This document shows, one piece after another, positions 34,483-42,357 of a DNA stretch of 64,000 nucleotides. The first letter of the stretch is position 1. Every line of letters begins with the position of its first letter. The translations under genes and the position numbers were made by a program. This stretch comes from Muricauda sp. SCSIO 65647 (lineage in GTDB: Bacteria; Bacteroidota; Bacteroidia; Flavobacteriales; Flavobacteriaceae). The stretch covers positions 310,001 through 374,000 of the forward strand of contig NZ_CP091037.1 in assembly GCF_021534965.1 (NCBI RefSeq). Direction: 5' to 3'. The notes beneath the pieces were generated by a model. That model worked only from the letters and a program-made list of their open reading frames with translations. It made no database searches and was not told the DNA's origin.

Positions 34483-35499
34483 ATGAACGAAGCGGATATT
34501 TCGACCGTAAGGTCGCTACTTTCCAAAGCCCTTAACATTGTCATTGTACCCCACAAAAACCCTGATGGTGATGCCATTGGGTCGAGTTTGGGCCTCTTCC
34601 ATTTTTTGAAACAGAAAGAATTCAACGTAAAGGTCATCGTGCCCAACGATTATCCAAAATTCTTGAAGTGGATGCCCGGCAATGATGAAATACTCAATTT
34701 TGAAAAAGAAAATGCCCAGGCCGTTACCGCTCTTGAAAAAGCCGATCTTATTTTTACATTGGATTTCAACGATTTTTCGAGAACCGGCCAGCTTGAGCCT
34801 ATTCTGAAAAACTCATCTGTTGATTTTGTGATGATCGACCATCACCAACAACCCGCTGATTATGCTACGGTTACCTACTCAGATGTCGCCATGAGCTCTA
34901 CCTGTGAAATGGTGTATAATTTCATCGAGTATTTGGGTGAAAGTGATACGATTTCAAAAGAAATTGCCTCTTGTTTATATGCAGGTATCATGACCGATAC
35001 GGGTTCGTTCAAGTTTTCAAGCACTACAAGCCGAACACACCGTGTGGTGGCCGACCTCATCGATAAGGGGGCCGATAATATGCAGATACACCAAAAGGTT
35101 TTCGATACCAATTCTGCAAACCGTTTGCGTTTACTGGGGCTTGCACTAAAAAACATGGTCATCATTGGGCAATACCATACCGCTTACATCACCTTGACAC
35201 AGGCTGAATTGGATATGCATGCTTTTAAAAAAGGAGATACCGAGGGTTTTGTGAATTATGGCCTGACCATTGAGAACATAAAATTTGCGGCAATCTTTAT
35301 CGAAAACAAAGACGAGGGTATTATTAAAATATCGTTTAGGTCTACAGGAGATTTTTCGGTAAATGAATTCGCAAGAGAGCATTTCAATGGTGGGGGGCAC
35401 ACCAATGCTGCAGGTGGCAAAAGCAATATCTCTATGAATGAGACCGTTGAAAAGTTTACCGGTCTTCTGCCCCAATACCAAAAAAAACTTGCTGTATGA
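34483..35499 (+). CDS. nrnA: Bifunctional oligoribonuclease/PAP phosphatase NrnA-like (DHH family)
   Basis: 338 aa from ATG 34483 (MNEADISTVRSLLSKALN); upstream in-frame starts lie before the -7 box. The DHH motifs are VIVPHKNPDGDAIGSSLG near residue 20, FTLDFNDFSRTG near 92, FVMIDHHQQPADYA near 115, and the DHHA1 glycine-rich end HFNGGGHTNAAGG near 305. It degrades nanoRNA and removes the 3' phosphate of pAp in studied homologues. It overlaps gldI by 4 nt, a gene pairing common in flavobacteria. Confidence 0.92.
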   Translation: MNEADISTVRSLLSKALNIVIVPHKNPDGDAIGSSLGLFHFLKQKEFNVKVIVPNDYPKFLKWMPGNDEILNFEKENAQAVTALEKADLIFTLDFNDFSRTGQLEPILKNSSVDFVMIDHHQQPADYATVTYSDVAMSSTCEMVYNFIEYLGESDTISKEIASCLYAGIMTDTGSFKFSSTTSRTHRVVADLIDKGADNMQIHQKVFDTNSANRLRLLGLALKNMVIIGQYHTAYITLTQAELDMHAFKKGDTEGFVNYGLTIENIKFAAIFIENKDEGIIKISFRSTGDFSVNEFAREHFNGGGHTNAAGGKSNISMNETVEKFTGLLPQYQKKLAV

Positions 35500-36056
35500 A
35501 ACGGTCAATGATCACTCTCGTTCTATTATTGGCGATAACATCATGCAAACAGCCAGAACCTAGGCGTCCGGTCAAAGTGAAATCTGGTAGTTTTTTTACC
35601 GAAACGGTCGAGCGAAACAAAAAAATACTTGCTCAAGAAGAAGCGCTCATCAGACGTATTATCGAAAAAGATACGGCCAACGATTATCACCAAAGTGCTT
35701 CTGGCTTTTGGTTCCAATACCAAAAAAAGAATGATACCGCCACCTACCTACCCCGGCCCGAAGATGGGCTTCTGTTGTCATACAATATAGTGACCATGGC
35801 CAATGATACCATTTATACCGAAGAAGAAATTGGTCTGGTGCCCTACATTGTAGACAAGCAGCAACTTTTTCCTGGACTAAGGTATGCCGTAAAACTATTG
35901 AAGGAAGGTGAAAGGGCGGCTTTTCTTTTTCCCTCTTCACTAGGTTATGGCTATCATGGCGACAACAACAAAATCGCACCCTTGACCCCAATACGGTCAA
36001 CGATTGAAATACATGAAATCAAGAAACAACAAAGTAGTATTAATCAAAACAAATAA
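35496..36056 (+). CDS. gldI: Gliding motility-associated peptidyl-prolyl isomerase lipoprotein GldI
   Basis: 186 aa. Signal peptide and lipobox LLAITSC (Cys near 17), then an extended linker and a divergent FKBP-type domain with LLLSYNIVTMANDTIY, LFPGLRYAVKLLKEGERA, FLFPSSLGYGYHGD and IRSTIEIHEI. GldI is required for type-IX-secretion-linked gliding in Flavobacterium, probably by folding envelope motility proteins. It sits after nrnA as in relatives and ahead of another prolyl isomerase gene. Confidence 0.9.
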   Translation: MKRSMITLVLLLAITSCKQPEPRRPVKVKSGSFFTETVERNKKILAQEEALIRRIIEKDTANDYHQSASGFWFQYQKKNDTATYLPRPEDGLLLSYNIVTMANDTIYTEEEIGLVPYIVDKQQLFPGLRYAVKLLKEGERAAFLFPSSLGYGYHGDNNKIAPLTPIRSTIEIHEIKKQQSSINQNK

Positions 36057-36062
36057 ACACGA

Positions 36063-37172
36063 ATGAAGAACCGATTTCTTTATCTATTGACCCTAACAGT
36101 GTTCTTTACGGCATGCAAGTCAAGTAAATATGCTGATTTGGGTGATGGCATTTTTGCCGATATACAGACCAGCAAAGGAGAAATTGTAGTAAAACTGTAC
36201 CATGAGGCAACTCCTGTGACCGTGGCCAACTTTGTATCATTGGCCGAGGGCAATAGCCCTTTTGTCGATGACAGGTACAAAGAGAAAAAGTATTACGACG
36301 GACTTGTCTTTCACCGGGTCATAAAAGATTTCATGATCCAAGGAGGCGACCCCGAGGGAACGGGAAGGGGCAACCCCGGCTACAAGTTCAAGGACGAGTT
36401 TGTAGATACCTTGAAGCATGCCAAAAAAGGACTTTTGTCCATGGCAAATTCTGGCCCTAAAACCAACGGAAGCCAGTTTTTCATTACCCACAAGGCAACC
36501 CCCTGGCTTGATGGCAAGCATACCGTTTTCGGCGAGGTGATAAAAGGTATTGAGGTGGTCGATTCAATCGCAAACACAAAGACAGTGGTTCAAGACAAAC
36601 CTGAGGTCGATGTGGTGATGAAAAAGGTAGAGATCATTCGTAACGGAAGGAACGCCAAAAAGTTTGACGCCATTCAGGTCATGGCCGATTATTTCGCCGA
36701 GGAAGAAGAAGCCATTGCCGCGATGAAAAAACGTAAGGAGGATTTGGTTTTTGATTTTCAATCCCAGATAGAAAATGCAGAGACCACAGATTCAGGATTA
36801 AAAATCTTGAAGTTGAAGGAAGGTTCTGGAGAGCAGCCCAAAATCGGTCAAAAAGTATTGGTCAACTATGCGGGCTGGTTAATGGCTGATGGTGAACTTT
36901 TTGATTCTAATTTGTTGGAAGTTGCCGAAAAATTCGAAAAGGTAAACCTAAGGCTAAGAGACCAAGGAGGGTACCGACCTACCCCGATGCTATATAGTCC
37001 TGAAGCACAATTGTTCCCTGGTTTTAGGGAAGGAATGCTCACTATGAAGGTCGGGGATAAGGTGCGATTATTTTTACCTCCCCATCTGGGTACCGGTGAC
37101 CGTGATTATGGCCCCATACCCGGTGGTTCAACATTGGTTTTTGATTTAGAGATCACCGATATTGCCCAATAA
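36063..37172 (+). CDS. Cyclophilin-FKBP fusion prolyl isomerase lipoprotein
   Basis: 369 aa. Lipobox FFTACKS (Cys near 18). Residues ~30-195 are a cyclophilin domain (VTVANFVSLAEG, FHRVIKDFMIQGGDP, MANSGPKTNGSQFFIT, LDGKHTVFGEV). A charged coil (~205-245) leads to an FKBP domain (~255-369: GQKVLVNYAGWLMADGELFD, FPGFREGMLTMKVGDKV, GGSTLVFDLEI). Two different isomerase folds in one envelope lipoprotein suggest a broad folding chaperone. The 6-bp gap to gldI implies an operon. Confidence 0.92.
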   Translation: MKNRFLYLLTLTVFFTACKSSKYADLGDGIFADIQTSKGEIVVKLYHEATPVTVANFVSLAEGNSPFVDDRYKEKKYYDGLVFHRVIKDFMIQGGDPEGTGRGNPGYKFKDEFVDTLKHAKKGLLSMANSGPKTNGSQFFITHKATPWLDGKHTVFGEVIKGIEVVDSIANTKTVVQDKPEVDVVMKKVEIIRNGRNAKKFDAIQVMADYFAEEEEAIAAMKKRKEDLVFDFQSQIENAETTDSGLKILKLKEGSGEQPKIGQKVLVNYAGWLMADGELFDSNLLEVAEKFEKVNLRLRDQGGYRPTPMLYSPEAQLFPGFREGMLTMKVGDKVRLFLPPHLGTGDRDYGPIPGGSTLVFDLEITDIAQ

Positions 37173-37174
37173 AT

Positions 37175-38242
37175 GTGAGCCCTAAACTTAAAAATGGAAT
37201 CGCCTTGGCCCTACTGCCCCAAATTCTATTGGTGAAGTGGCTGGCAGGGCATCCCGATTGGGTCGAAAAGTATTACAGTGAAGGAATCTATCCGCTTATT
37301 TCACGTTTTCTGCGGATGTTGTTCGGGTGGATTCCTTTTTCTTTTGGGGATCTGCTGTACACGGCTTTAGCCATCATGGCCATTCGATATCTCTATCTCC
37401 ATTGGAAATCCATCTTAAAAAAACCTCTCCTTTTTCTTCGGAATGTTTTCACGGTATTTTCGATAGTCTATTTTGCTTTTCACCTCTTGTGGGGCCTTAA
37501 CTACTATCGGATTCCGATTGAGGAAAAATTGGGCATTACCACAGATTATACGCCCGCCGCACTGGAAGCGATCAGCGACAAACTCGTTCAAAGAGCAAAT
37601 TCACTCCACATGCAGATTACGAAAGACAGTACCCAATCGGTTTCGGTTCCCTATTCGACAGGAGAAATCTACAATAAGACCTATTTGGGCTATCAACAAA
37701 TCAAAAAAGAGCATCCATTATTGGAATATAAGACCCGTAGTCTCAAATCATCCATTTATAGCATACCCTTGACCTATATGGGGTATGGTGGGTATCTGAA
37801 CCCATTTACCAATGAGGCACAGGTCAATGCCAAAGTACCCCTTTTTCGACTACCGTCCATCAGTGGTCATGAAGTAGGTCACCAAATCGGCTACTCTGCA
37901 GAAGATGCCACCAATTTTATCGGGTTTTTGGTCACCTCTAGAAATGAAGATTCCTATTTTCAATATGCTTCATGTACCCATGCCCTAGCCTATTGCCTTT
38001 CAGAACTATCAGTTACCGATCCTGAAACCTTCGATGAACTTTATGGAAGTCTGAATAAAGGGGTCAGAAAAAACTATCAAGAGTTGGTTTCTTTTTGGCA
38101 GGCCTATCAAAATCCGTTCGAGCCCATTTTCAAATCCGCTTTCAATGCTTTTTTAAAGGTCAATAACCAAGAAAAGGGCATCGAAAGCTATAATGCCGTG
38201 GTCGGATTGCTGATCGGCTATGATCGCAAATACGGTTTTTGA
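37175..38242 (+). CDS. DUF3810 membrane protein with a possible zinc site
   Basis: 355 aa from a GTG at 37175, 2 nt after the prolyl isomerase stop; the ATG one base off is out of frame and hits a stop. Three hydrophobic helices lie in residues ~5-115. The C-terminal domain contains SGHEVGHQIGYSAEDATNF, an HExxH metal-binding pattern, and TYMGYGGYLNPFTNEAQVN. DUF3810 may therefore be a zinc protease of the M48-like clan, which has not been established. It faces the periplasm by the positive-inside rule for the first helix. Confidence 0.8.
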   Translation: MSPKLKNGIALALLPQILLVKWLAGHPDWVEKYYSEGIYPLISRFLRMLFGWIPFSFGDLLYTALAIMAIRYLYLHWKSILKKPLLFLRNVFTVFSIVYFAFHLLWGLNYYRIPIEEKLGITTDYTPAALEAISDKLVQRANSLHMQITKDSTQSVSVPYSTGEIYNKTYLGYQQIKKEHPLLEYKTRSLKSSIYSIPLTYMGYGGYLNPFTNEAQVNAKVPLFRLPSISGHEVGHQIGYSAEDATNFIGFLVTSRNEDSYFQYASCTHALAYCLSELSVTDPETFDELYGSLNKGVRKNYQELVSFWQAYQNPFEPIFKSAFNAFLKVNNQEKGIESYNAVVGLLIGYDRKYGF

Positions 38243-38381
38243 ACCAAGATGGTGAAATATGCCCGCGGCCGGTTACCTTTAAAAGGAAAATAATGCCATA
38301 AATGATTTCACGACGACCTGTCAGCCGAAAGGCAGGGATTATAGCCAACACCGCTATCTTCAAGCTGGGAACCTTAATTTA

Positions 38382-38417
38382 TGAAAGTAATTTCATATAT
38401 TTGTGAAATATGTTTCA
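38382..38417. promoter_or_regulatory. Twin MarR-type operators flanking a -7 box
   Basis: TGAAAGTAATTTCA (38382-38395) and TGAAATATGTTTCA (38404-38417) share the form TGAAANNNNTTTCA, with centres 22 bp apart. The -7 box TATATTTG (38396-38403) lies exactly between them. Binding of the downstream MarR-domain protein to both would block its own promoter (inference). Confidence 0.7.
38396..38403 (+). promoter_or_regulatory. -7 box of the MarR-GNAT gene
   Basis: TATATTTG, exact TAnnTTTG, 27 nt before the GTG start and nested between two palindromes. Confidence 0.6.
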
Positions 38418-38430
38418 TAAATCATAAAAA

Positions 38431-39444
38431 GTGGACGACAAATTAAAAGATTTGGGCTACCTCTCCATTGGCTCACAAATGAGACGAGTTTACGAAAAGC
38501 TGCAATTTGAAGGTGACGATGTGTACCATTCAATTGGCTTAAACTTTAAATCAAGTTGGTTTCCAATTTATCATACCATTGCTTACAGCAGCAGACAATT
38601 GAGCGTAATGGAGATTACCGATAGAATTTCTTATTCAAGAATTACCGTTAAAAATGTAGCGAAAGAACTTGAGAAAGAAGATTTGGCAGAAATCAAAGTG
38701 AACCCAGACGACAAAAGATCCAAACTGTTCAAATTGACAGCCAAAGGCGAAGCTCTAAAGCCTAAATTAGAGTCCATTTGGGAATCATTTTCCTCAGAAC
38801 TAAAAAGTCTTTTTGACATTGAAGGAAATAACTTTCTTCAATCCTTAGAAAAAGTAAATAACGATTTAAGCAAAAAATCATTTAAGAAAAATGTTCTTAA
38901 GAACTACTATGGTTTTACATTGAGAAATGCCAAACAAGAAGAATTTGAAGAGATTGGTAAACTTATGGTCCAGGTCTATTCTTCATTAGAAGGCTTCCCC
39001 AATATCAAAGAGCAACCGAAATACTATGAAATGCTTGAGAATGTTGGAAATCTAACAGAAAACCCAAATATTGAGCTTATAGTCGCGGTTTCAAAACAAG
39101 GAGACGTAGGCGGTGCGGTCGTGTATTTTAAAGACATGAAAGATTATGGTTCTGGCGGAACCGCCACAAAAGAAAAAAACGCTTGCGGGTTCAGACTTTT
39201 AGCCGTAGATCCTAAATTTAGGGGTCTAAGCTTAGGAAAAGAGCTAACTGTTGAATGTATAAGCAGAGGAAAAAAATCTGACTCAGAACAAATCATTATT
39301 CATACAACAAAGGCGATGAAAATCGCTTGGGGAATGTATGAAGGGCTTGGGTTCAAAAGGTCAGATGATTTAGATTTTATGCAAGGAGAGCTACCTGTTT
39401 TTGGGTTCAGACTAAAAAATAAAAAAGCCAACGGAAAGAAATAG
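38431..39444 (+). CDS. MarR-GNAT fusion: winged-helix regulator plus acetyltransferase
   Basis: 337 aa from a GTG at 38431. Residues ~1-140 form a MarR-like winged helix (LSVMEITDRISYSRITVKNVAKELEKEDLA and NPDDKRSKLFKLTAKG, quoted by key parts). Residues ~165-330 form a GNAT domain with VSKQGDVGGAVVYF and LAVDPKFRGLSLGKELTVEC, the acetyl-CoA loop. Such fusions probably sense a small molecule and acetylate it or a protein, but the target is unknown. Codon use here is AT-richer than in flanking core genes, consistent with acquisition. Two palindromes around its promoter suggest autoregulation. Confidence 0.85.
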   Translation: MDDKLKDLGYLSIGSQMRRVYEKLQFEGDDVYHSIGLNFKSSWFPIYHTIAYSSRQLSVMEITDRISYSRITVKNVAKELEKEDLAEIKVNPDDKRSKLFKLTAKGEALKPKLESIWESFSSELKSLFDIEGNNFLQSLEKVNNDLSKKSFKKNVLKNYYGFTLRNAKQEEFEEIGKLMVQVYSSLEGFPNIKEQPKYYEMLENVGNLTENPNIELIVAVSKQGDVGGAVVYFKDMKDYGSGGTATKEKNACGFRLLAVDPKFRGLSLGKELTVECISRGKKSDSEQIIIHTTKAMKIAWGMYEGLGFKRSDDLDFMQGELPVFGFRLKNKKANGKK

Positions 39445-39482
39445 CAACAGACCAATTGCTATCTGGTATCATCGAATCGTGA

Positions 39483-39710
39483 AATAATCAGAATAACCAG
39501 CAGATAGCAAAGGCGATAGTTAGATCCGGTGTACGAAGTGTAATTGGAAAATATTATCTAGACAGTCTATTGACCTTTGACAAAACTGAACTCGGGAGAG
39601 AAATTGAGGATTTTGTACGTTCAACAAAAATTGAAAGCGGAACTGAGGAATTCGACCTCCGTTTTAATGCTATTTTAGTTGAGAGAGTAAACCCGAAAAA
39701 GGACTTTTGA
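39483..39710 (+). pseudogene. Start-less gene fragment, band-7/SPFH-like in flavour
   Basis: A 75-codon open frame bounded by an upstream in-frame stop at 39480-39482 and ending in TGA at 39710, with no start codon of the usual type. Its peptide contains AKAIVRSGVRSVIGKYYLDSLL and TELGREIEDFVRS, which resemble the end of a band-7/SPFH domain. The match is judged by eye and weak. It most likely represents the 3' remnant of a lost gene. Confidence 0.35.
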
Positions 39711-39760
39711 GCAAGTTTGCCCAAATAGACTTCTCTTGAAATCAACAGTTGCTGAATGAC

Positions 39761-39803
39761 TTATAGCCCGGGCGGAAAAAACTGCGCCCAACATGGGCTA
39801 TAA
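39761..39803. repeat. Compound inverted repeat in the accessory gap
   Basis: TTATAGCCC (39761-39769) pairs perfectly with GGGCTATAA (39795-39803), and inside it GGGCG pairs with CGCCC. The folded form is a long two-part hairpin. It could be a terminator-like structure, a REP-type element or a cassette recombination site; no T-run follows either arm. Confidence 0.6.
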
Positions 39804-39880
39804 TTTATAGCTGCTTTTCGTTAACTTCAACCAATAAACCATCAACGGCTAGGTTTCGAACGTAACCACAAATCATGTAG

Positions 39881-39892
39881 GAGACCGTTGGC
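39881..39892 (+). repeat. 12-bp element copy 1 before a small orphan gene
   Basis: GAGACCGTTGGC, identical to the copy at 40506-40517, ends 22 nt before the ATG at 39915. Confidence 0.6.
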
Positions 39893-39914
39893 CGTAATTA
39901 GATTATCAACTAAA

Positions 39915-40451
39915 ATGGAAACAGTAAGCACTTATTTTATCGCTGAGATAATTGCTGCGATAGCAGTTGTTATTTCTCTTGTCCATTTGGGAATTGAAAT
40001 AAGACAAACCCGAAAACAATCCATTAAAGAATCGATGGATAAAATTACCAAAGAACGCGCCGATTTCATCAAATTATTGGCAACAGAAAGTGAATTGTCA
40101 CAAATAATTGCAGCTGGGCTATCAAGCTCTTCCAGATTAAAAACCAAAGAATACTTTAGGTTTACCAGTTATCTTTATTACCTATTTGTTCAACTTGAAT
40201 TAGGATTTAGAAAATGGAAAAGAGGGCATATAGACGATGAACTATGGAATGCATGGAATGAAGGCGTACAGTGGTGGATTCGATGCCCTGGCACCAGAGA
40301 TTGGTGGAATAATAATCCTGCCGGCGGTTTCACACCAGAATTTAAAGAATACATTAATCAAATTGTAGATGCTGTAATTAAAGAGCCTCCGGAAGTTTTT
40401 TCCAAACAGTTAGATTTTCTGAAAAAAATAACAACAGCCGACAACGTTTAA
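39915..40451 (+). CDS. Orphan single-pass membrane protein, unknown function
   Basis: 178 aa from ATG 39915 (METVSTYFIAEIIAAIAVVIS); a TTG at 39888 would start inside the repeat element and is less likely. One N-terminal helix (residues ~7-27) is followed by the motif EIRQTRKQSIKES and a helical cytoplasmic domain containing FRFTSYLYYLFVQLELGF and a Trp-rich PGTRDWWNNNP end. Similar small proteins with EIRxTR motifs are widespread as orphans, without known function. It is flanked by 12-bp elements, a cassette-like setting. Confidence 0.65.
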   Translation: METVSTYFIAEIIAAIAVVISLVHLGIEIRQTRKQSIKESMDKITKERADFIKLLATESELSQIIAAGLSSSSRLKTKEYFRFTSYLYYLFVQLELGFRKWKRGHIDDELWNAWNEGVQWWIRCPGTRDWWNNNPAGGFTPEFKEYINQIVDAVIKEPPEVFSKQLDFLKKITTADNV

Positions 40452-40505
40452 CCGTAGTTCTAGACCGGAAAGCAAAACATATAAACCCGTAACTGATGGT
40501 TATAC

Positions 40506-40517
40506 GAGACCGTTGGC
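40506..40517 (+). repeat. 12-bp element copy 2 before the next small gene
   Basis: GAGACCGTTGGC, exact repeat of 39881-39892, ends 18 nt before the ATG at 40536. Confidence 0.6.
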
Positions 40518-40535
40518 AATAACCTAAAACGATAC

Positions 40536-40886
40536 ATGGAGCTCTCTTTAACAATAGCTGGGATAATCGGACCCATTTTAATGATCTTGGCCATATCTGA
40601 ACATCTCAATTTTAAAATTTGGAAAGATGTACATCCAACTGTGGTCTACTTAAATGGACTTCTACTGCTGACCTTGGGAATAATTATCGTTCGAATCCAC
40701 AACTTATGGACATTGAATTGGGAGTTGGCAATCACCTTGATCGGTTGGTTATTGGTACTGTCTGGTTCAATTCGAATGTTCTTTCCCAAAACTCCACAAC
40801 TCAAGAAAAATGCAGCTACCAACATTCTTTTGTTGTTCATACTGTTTCTTGGGGCATTTCTATCAGTAAAAGCATACTTTACGTAA
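40536..40886 (+). CDS. Orphan four-helix membrane protein, unknown function
   Basis: 116 aa with about four hydrophobic helices (near residues 5-22, 35-51, 62-82 and 95-113). Only short loops separate them and no catalytic motif is visible. It follows the second 12-bp element and ends just before the sequence TGCCAACAAAAC, which contains the inverse of its GTTGGC core. No family was recognised. AT-rich composition fits the island. Confidence 0.6.
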   Translation: MELSLTIAGIIGPILMILAISEHLNFKIWKDVHPTVVYLNGLLLLTLGIIIVRIHNLWTLNWELAITLIGWLLVLSGSIRMFFPKTPQLKKNAATNILLLFILFLGAFLSVKAYFT

Positions 40887-40905
40887 TGCCAACAAAACCC
40901 ATAAA

Positions 40906-40931
40906 CAATAGTACTCTTTCGGGTACTATTG
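40906..40931. other. Perfect 9-bp hairpin before the aldo/keto reductase gene
   Basis: CAATAGTAC (40906-40914) and GTACTATTG (40923-40931) form a perfect stem with an 8-base loop. It may end transcription of the preceding gene or act in recombination; no clear T-run follows. Confidence 0.55.
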
Positions 40932-40976
40932 CCCATAACCAAGTCATTATACGCCATTATCAAGATAAACATCAAT

Positions 40977-41804
40977 ATGCCATCTAACAATGAAATAGTT
41001 TTCACGCTCAACAATGGGTTGAAAATGCCATCCATAGGTCTAGGGGTTCTTTTCGCAAAAAATGACGGTGAAGTTGAAAATGCGGTAATCACGGCTCTCA
41101 AATCGGGATACAGAAAAATAGATACTGCCTCAGCCTACCAAAATGAAAAAGGAGTCGGATGGGCCATAAGGCAAAGTGAGGTGCCTAGAAAGAACATATT
41201 TCTTGCAACCAAGGTCTGGAACACAGAACAAGGATATGATAAAACCCTATTTGCCTTTGAACAAAGTTTAAAACAATTGCAAACAGATTATGTCGACCTA
41301 TACTTGATTCATTGGCCAGTTAAATCTAAATACAAAGAAACATATAGGGCCATGGAACGAATTTATTCCAGCGGCAAGGCAAAAGCAATTGGGGTATGTA
41401 ATTTCAACATGGCACAACTAGAAGATCTGATGGAGCATTCCGGTATAGTTCCCGCAGTCAATCAAGTTGAAATGCACCCGCACTTAAGTCAAAACGAATT
41501 GCTAAAATTTGCAAATGCCCATAAAATTCAAGTAGAAGCGTGGAGACCCATTATGATGGGGCAAGTACTCGAAATCCCCCAATTGATGGCTATTGGTGAA
41601 GCACATCAAAAATCTGCTGTTCAAATCACTTTGAGATGGCTTGTGCAGAGAGGCGTTGCCGTTATTCCTAAATCGGTAACGCAGAAAAGAATCCTTCAGA
41701 ATTATGAAATATTCGACTTTGAATTGACCGAAGAGGAAATGGCCGCCATCGAAGCACTCAATCAGAATAGAAATCTCGGAGAAGACCTATCACATATAGA
41801 GTAA
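40977..41804 (+). CDS. Aldo/keto reductase
   Basis: 275 aa from ATG 40977; an upstream in-frame ATG at 40929 lies in a hairpin arm and gives an atypical extension. The tetrad is visible: Asp and Tyr in KIDTASAYQNEKGVG, Lys in FLATKVWN and His in YLIHWPVKS. The NADPH-binding end is VIPKSVTQKRILQNYEIFDFEL. Such enzymes reduce aldehydes and ketones in the cytoplasm, here most like the 2,5-diketo-gluconate reductase subgroup. The start hairpin and island setting suggest it is an acquired gene. Confidence 0.9.
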   Translation: MPSNNEIVFTLNNGLKMPSIGLGVLFAKNDGEVENAVITALKSGYRKIDTASAYQNEKGVGWAIRQSEVPRKNIFLATKVWNTEQGYDKTLFAFEQSLKQLQTDYVDLYLIHWPVKSKYKETYRAMERIYSSGKAKAIGVCNFNMAQLEDLMEHSGIVPAVNQVEMHPHLSQNELLKFANAHKIQVEAWRPIMMGQVLEIPQLMAIGEAHQKSAVQITLRWLVQRGVAVIPKSVTQKRILQNYEIFDFELTEEEMAAIEALNQNRNLGEDLSHIE

Positions 41805-41980
41805 AACAACAGAAATGGCATGAACTCACCTTTGGTGGCAAGAAGGCAACAAAATAGTGGTAGCCATATCGAATCATAGTTGTTCGGTCAAAGACAAAAA
41901 ATTAAATTGTTGTCCAATTTCCAAGTTTTCAATCATTATGTAGATGAACCTTTAGTATACATTCATTTAAAACAAAAGAC

Positions 41981-42331
41981 ATGAAAAATTTTATGATGCT
42001 GTTCCACAGCGAACCCGATCCCGATTTTAACCCTACTCCCGATCAAATACAGGACGAAGTCAAAGCATGGCAAGATTGGATGGAAAAAATCGAGGCACAG
42101 GGCAAACTCCAAAATCCGGGAGAAGCGCTGGGCTTTGAGGGAAAAACCATGCATTCAGATGGATCCATTACGGATGGTCCGTATGCAGAAATCAAGGAAA
42201 TCGTGGGAGGTTTCATTATCGTCTCGGCAGATTCTATTGAAGAAGCCATCCAACTTGGCAATGGTTGCCCCGTATTAAGCAGTGGCGGAAAAGTAGAAGT
42301 TAGGGACATCATGATTTTTGATGGAATGTAA
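41981..42331 (+). CDS. YCII/DGPF-domain protein
   Basis: 116 aa, compact alpha-beta domain with MLFHSEPDPDFNPT, TDGPYAEIKEIVGGFIIV and the Asp/His pattern of YCII-related proteins. These occur next to ECF sigma factors of the ECF42 type, and the next gene is one. Function of the pair is unknown; oxidation or antibiotic stress responses are suggested for relatives. The stop is 26 nt before the sigma factor ATG. Confidence 0.82.
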   Translation: MKNFMMLFHSEPDPDFNPTPDQIQDEVKAWQDWMEKIEAQGKLQNPGEALGFEGKTMHSDGSITDGPYAEIKEIVGGFIIVSADSIEEAIQLGNGCPVLSSGGKVEVRDIMIFDGM

Positions 42332-42357
42332 TATTCCATTTGGCTGTAAAATACAGT

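Larger units (their letters stand above)
39445..39914. other. 470-bp gap holding a gene fragment, a hairpin and a repeat element
   Basis: No complete gene is seen. It contains the start-less fragment at 39483-39710, a long inverted repeat at 39761-39803 and the first copy of the 12-bp element at 39881-39892. The composition is AT-rich and the stretch resembles a decayed gene junction. Confidence 0.6.

Noticed and set aside
39445-40980. True integron with integrase
   Set aside because: No integrase gene lies in the window and the junctions do not fully fit the attC consensus; kept only as a cassette-like finding.
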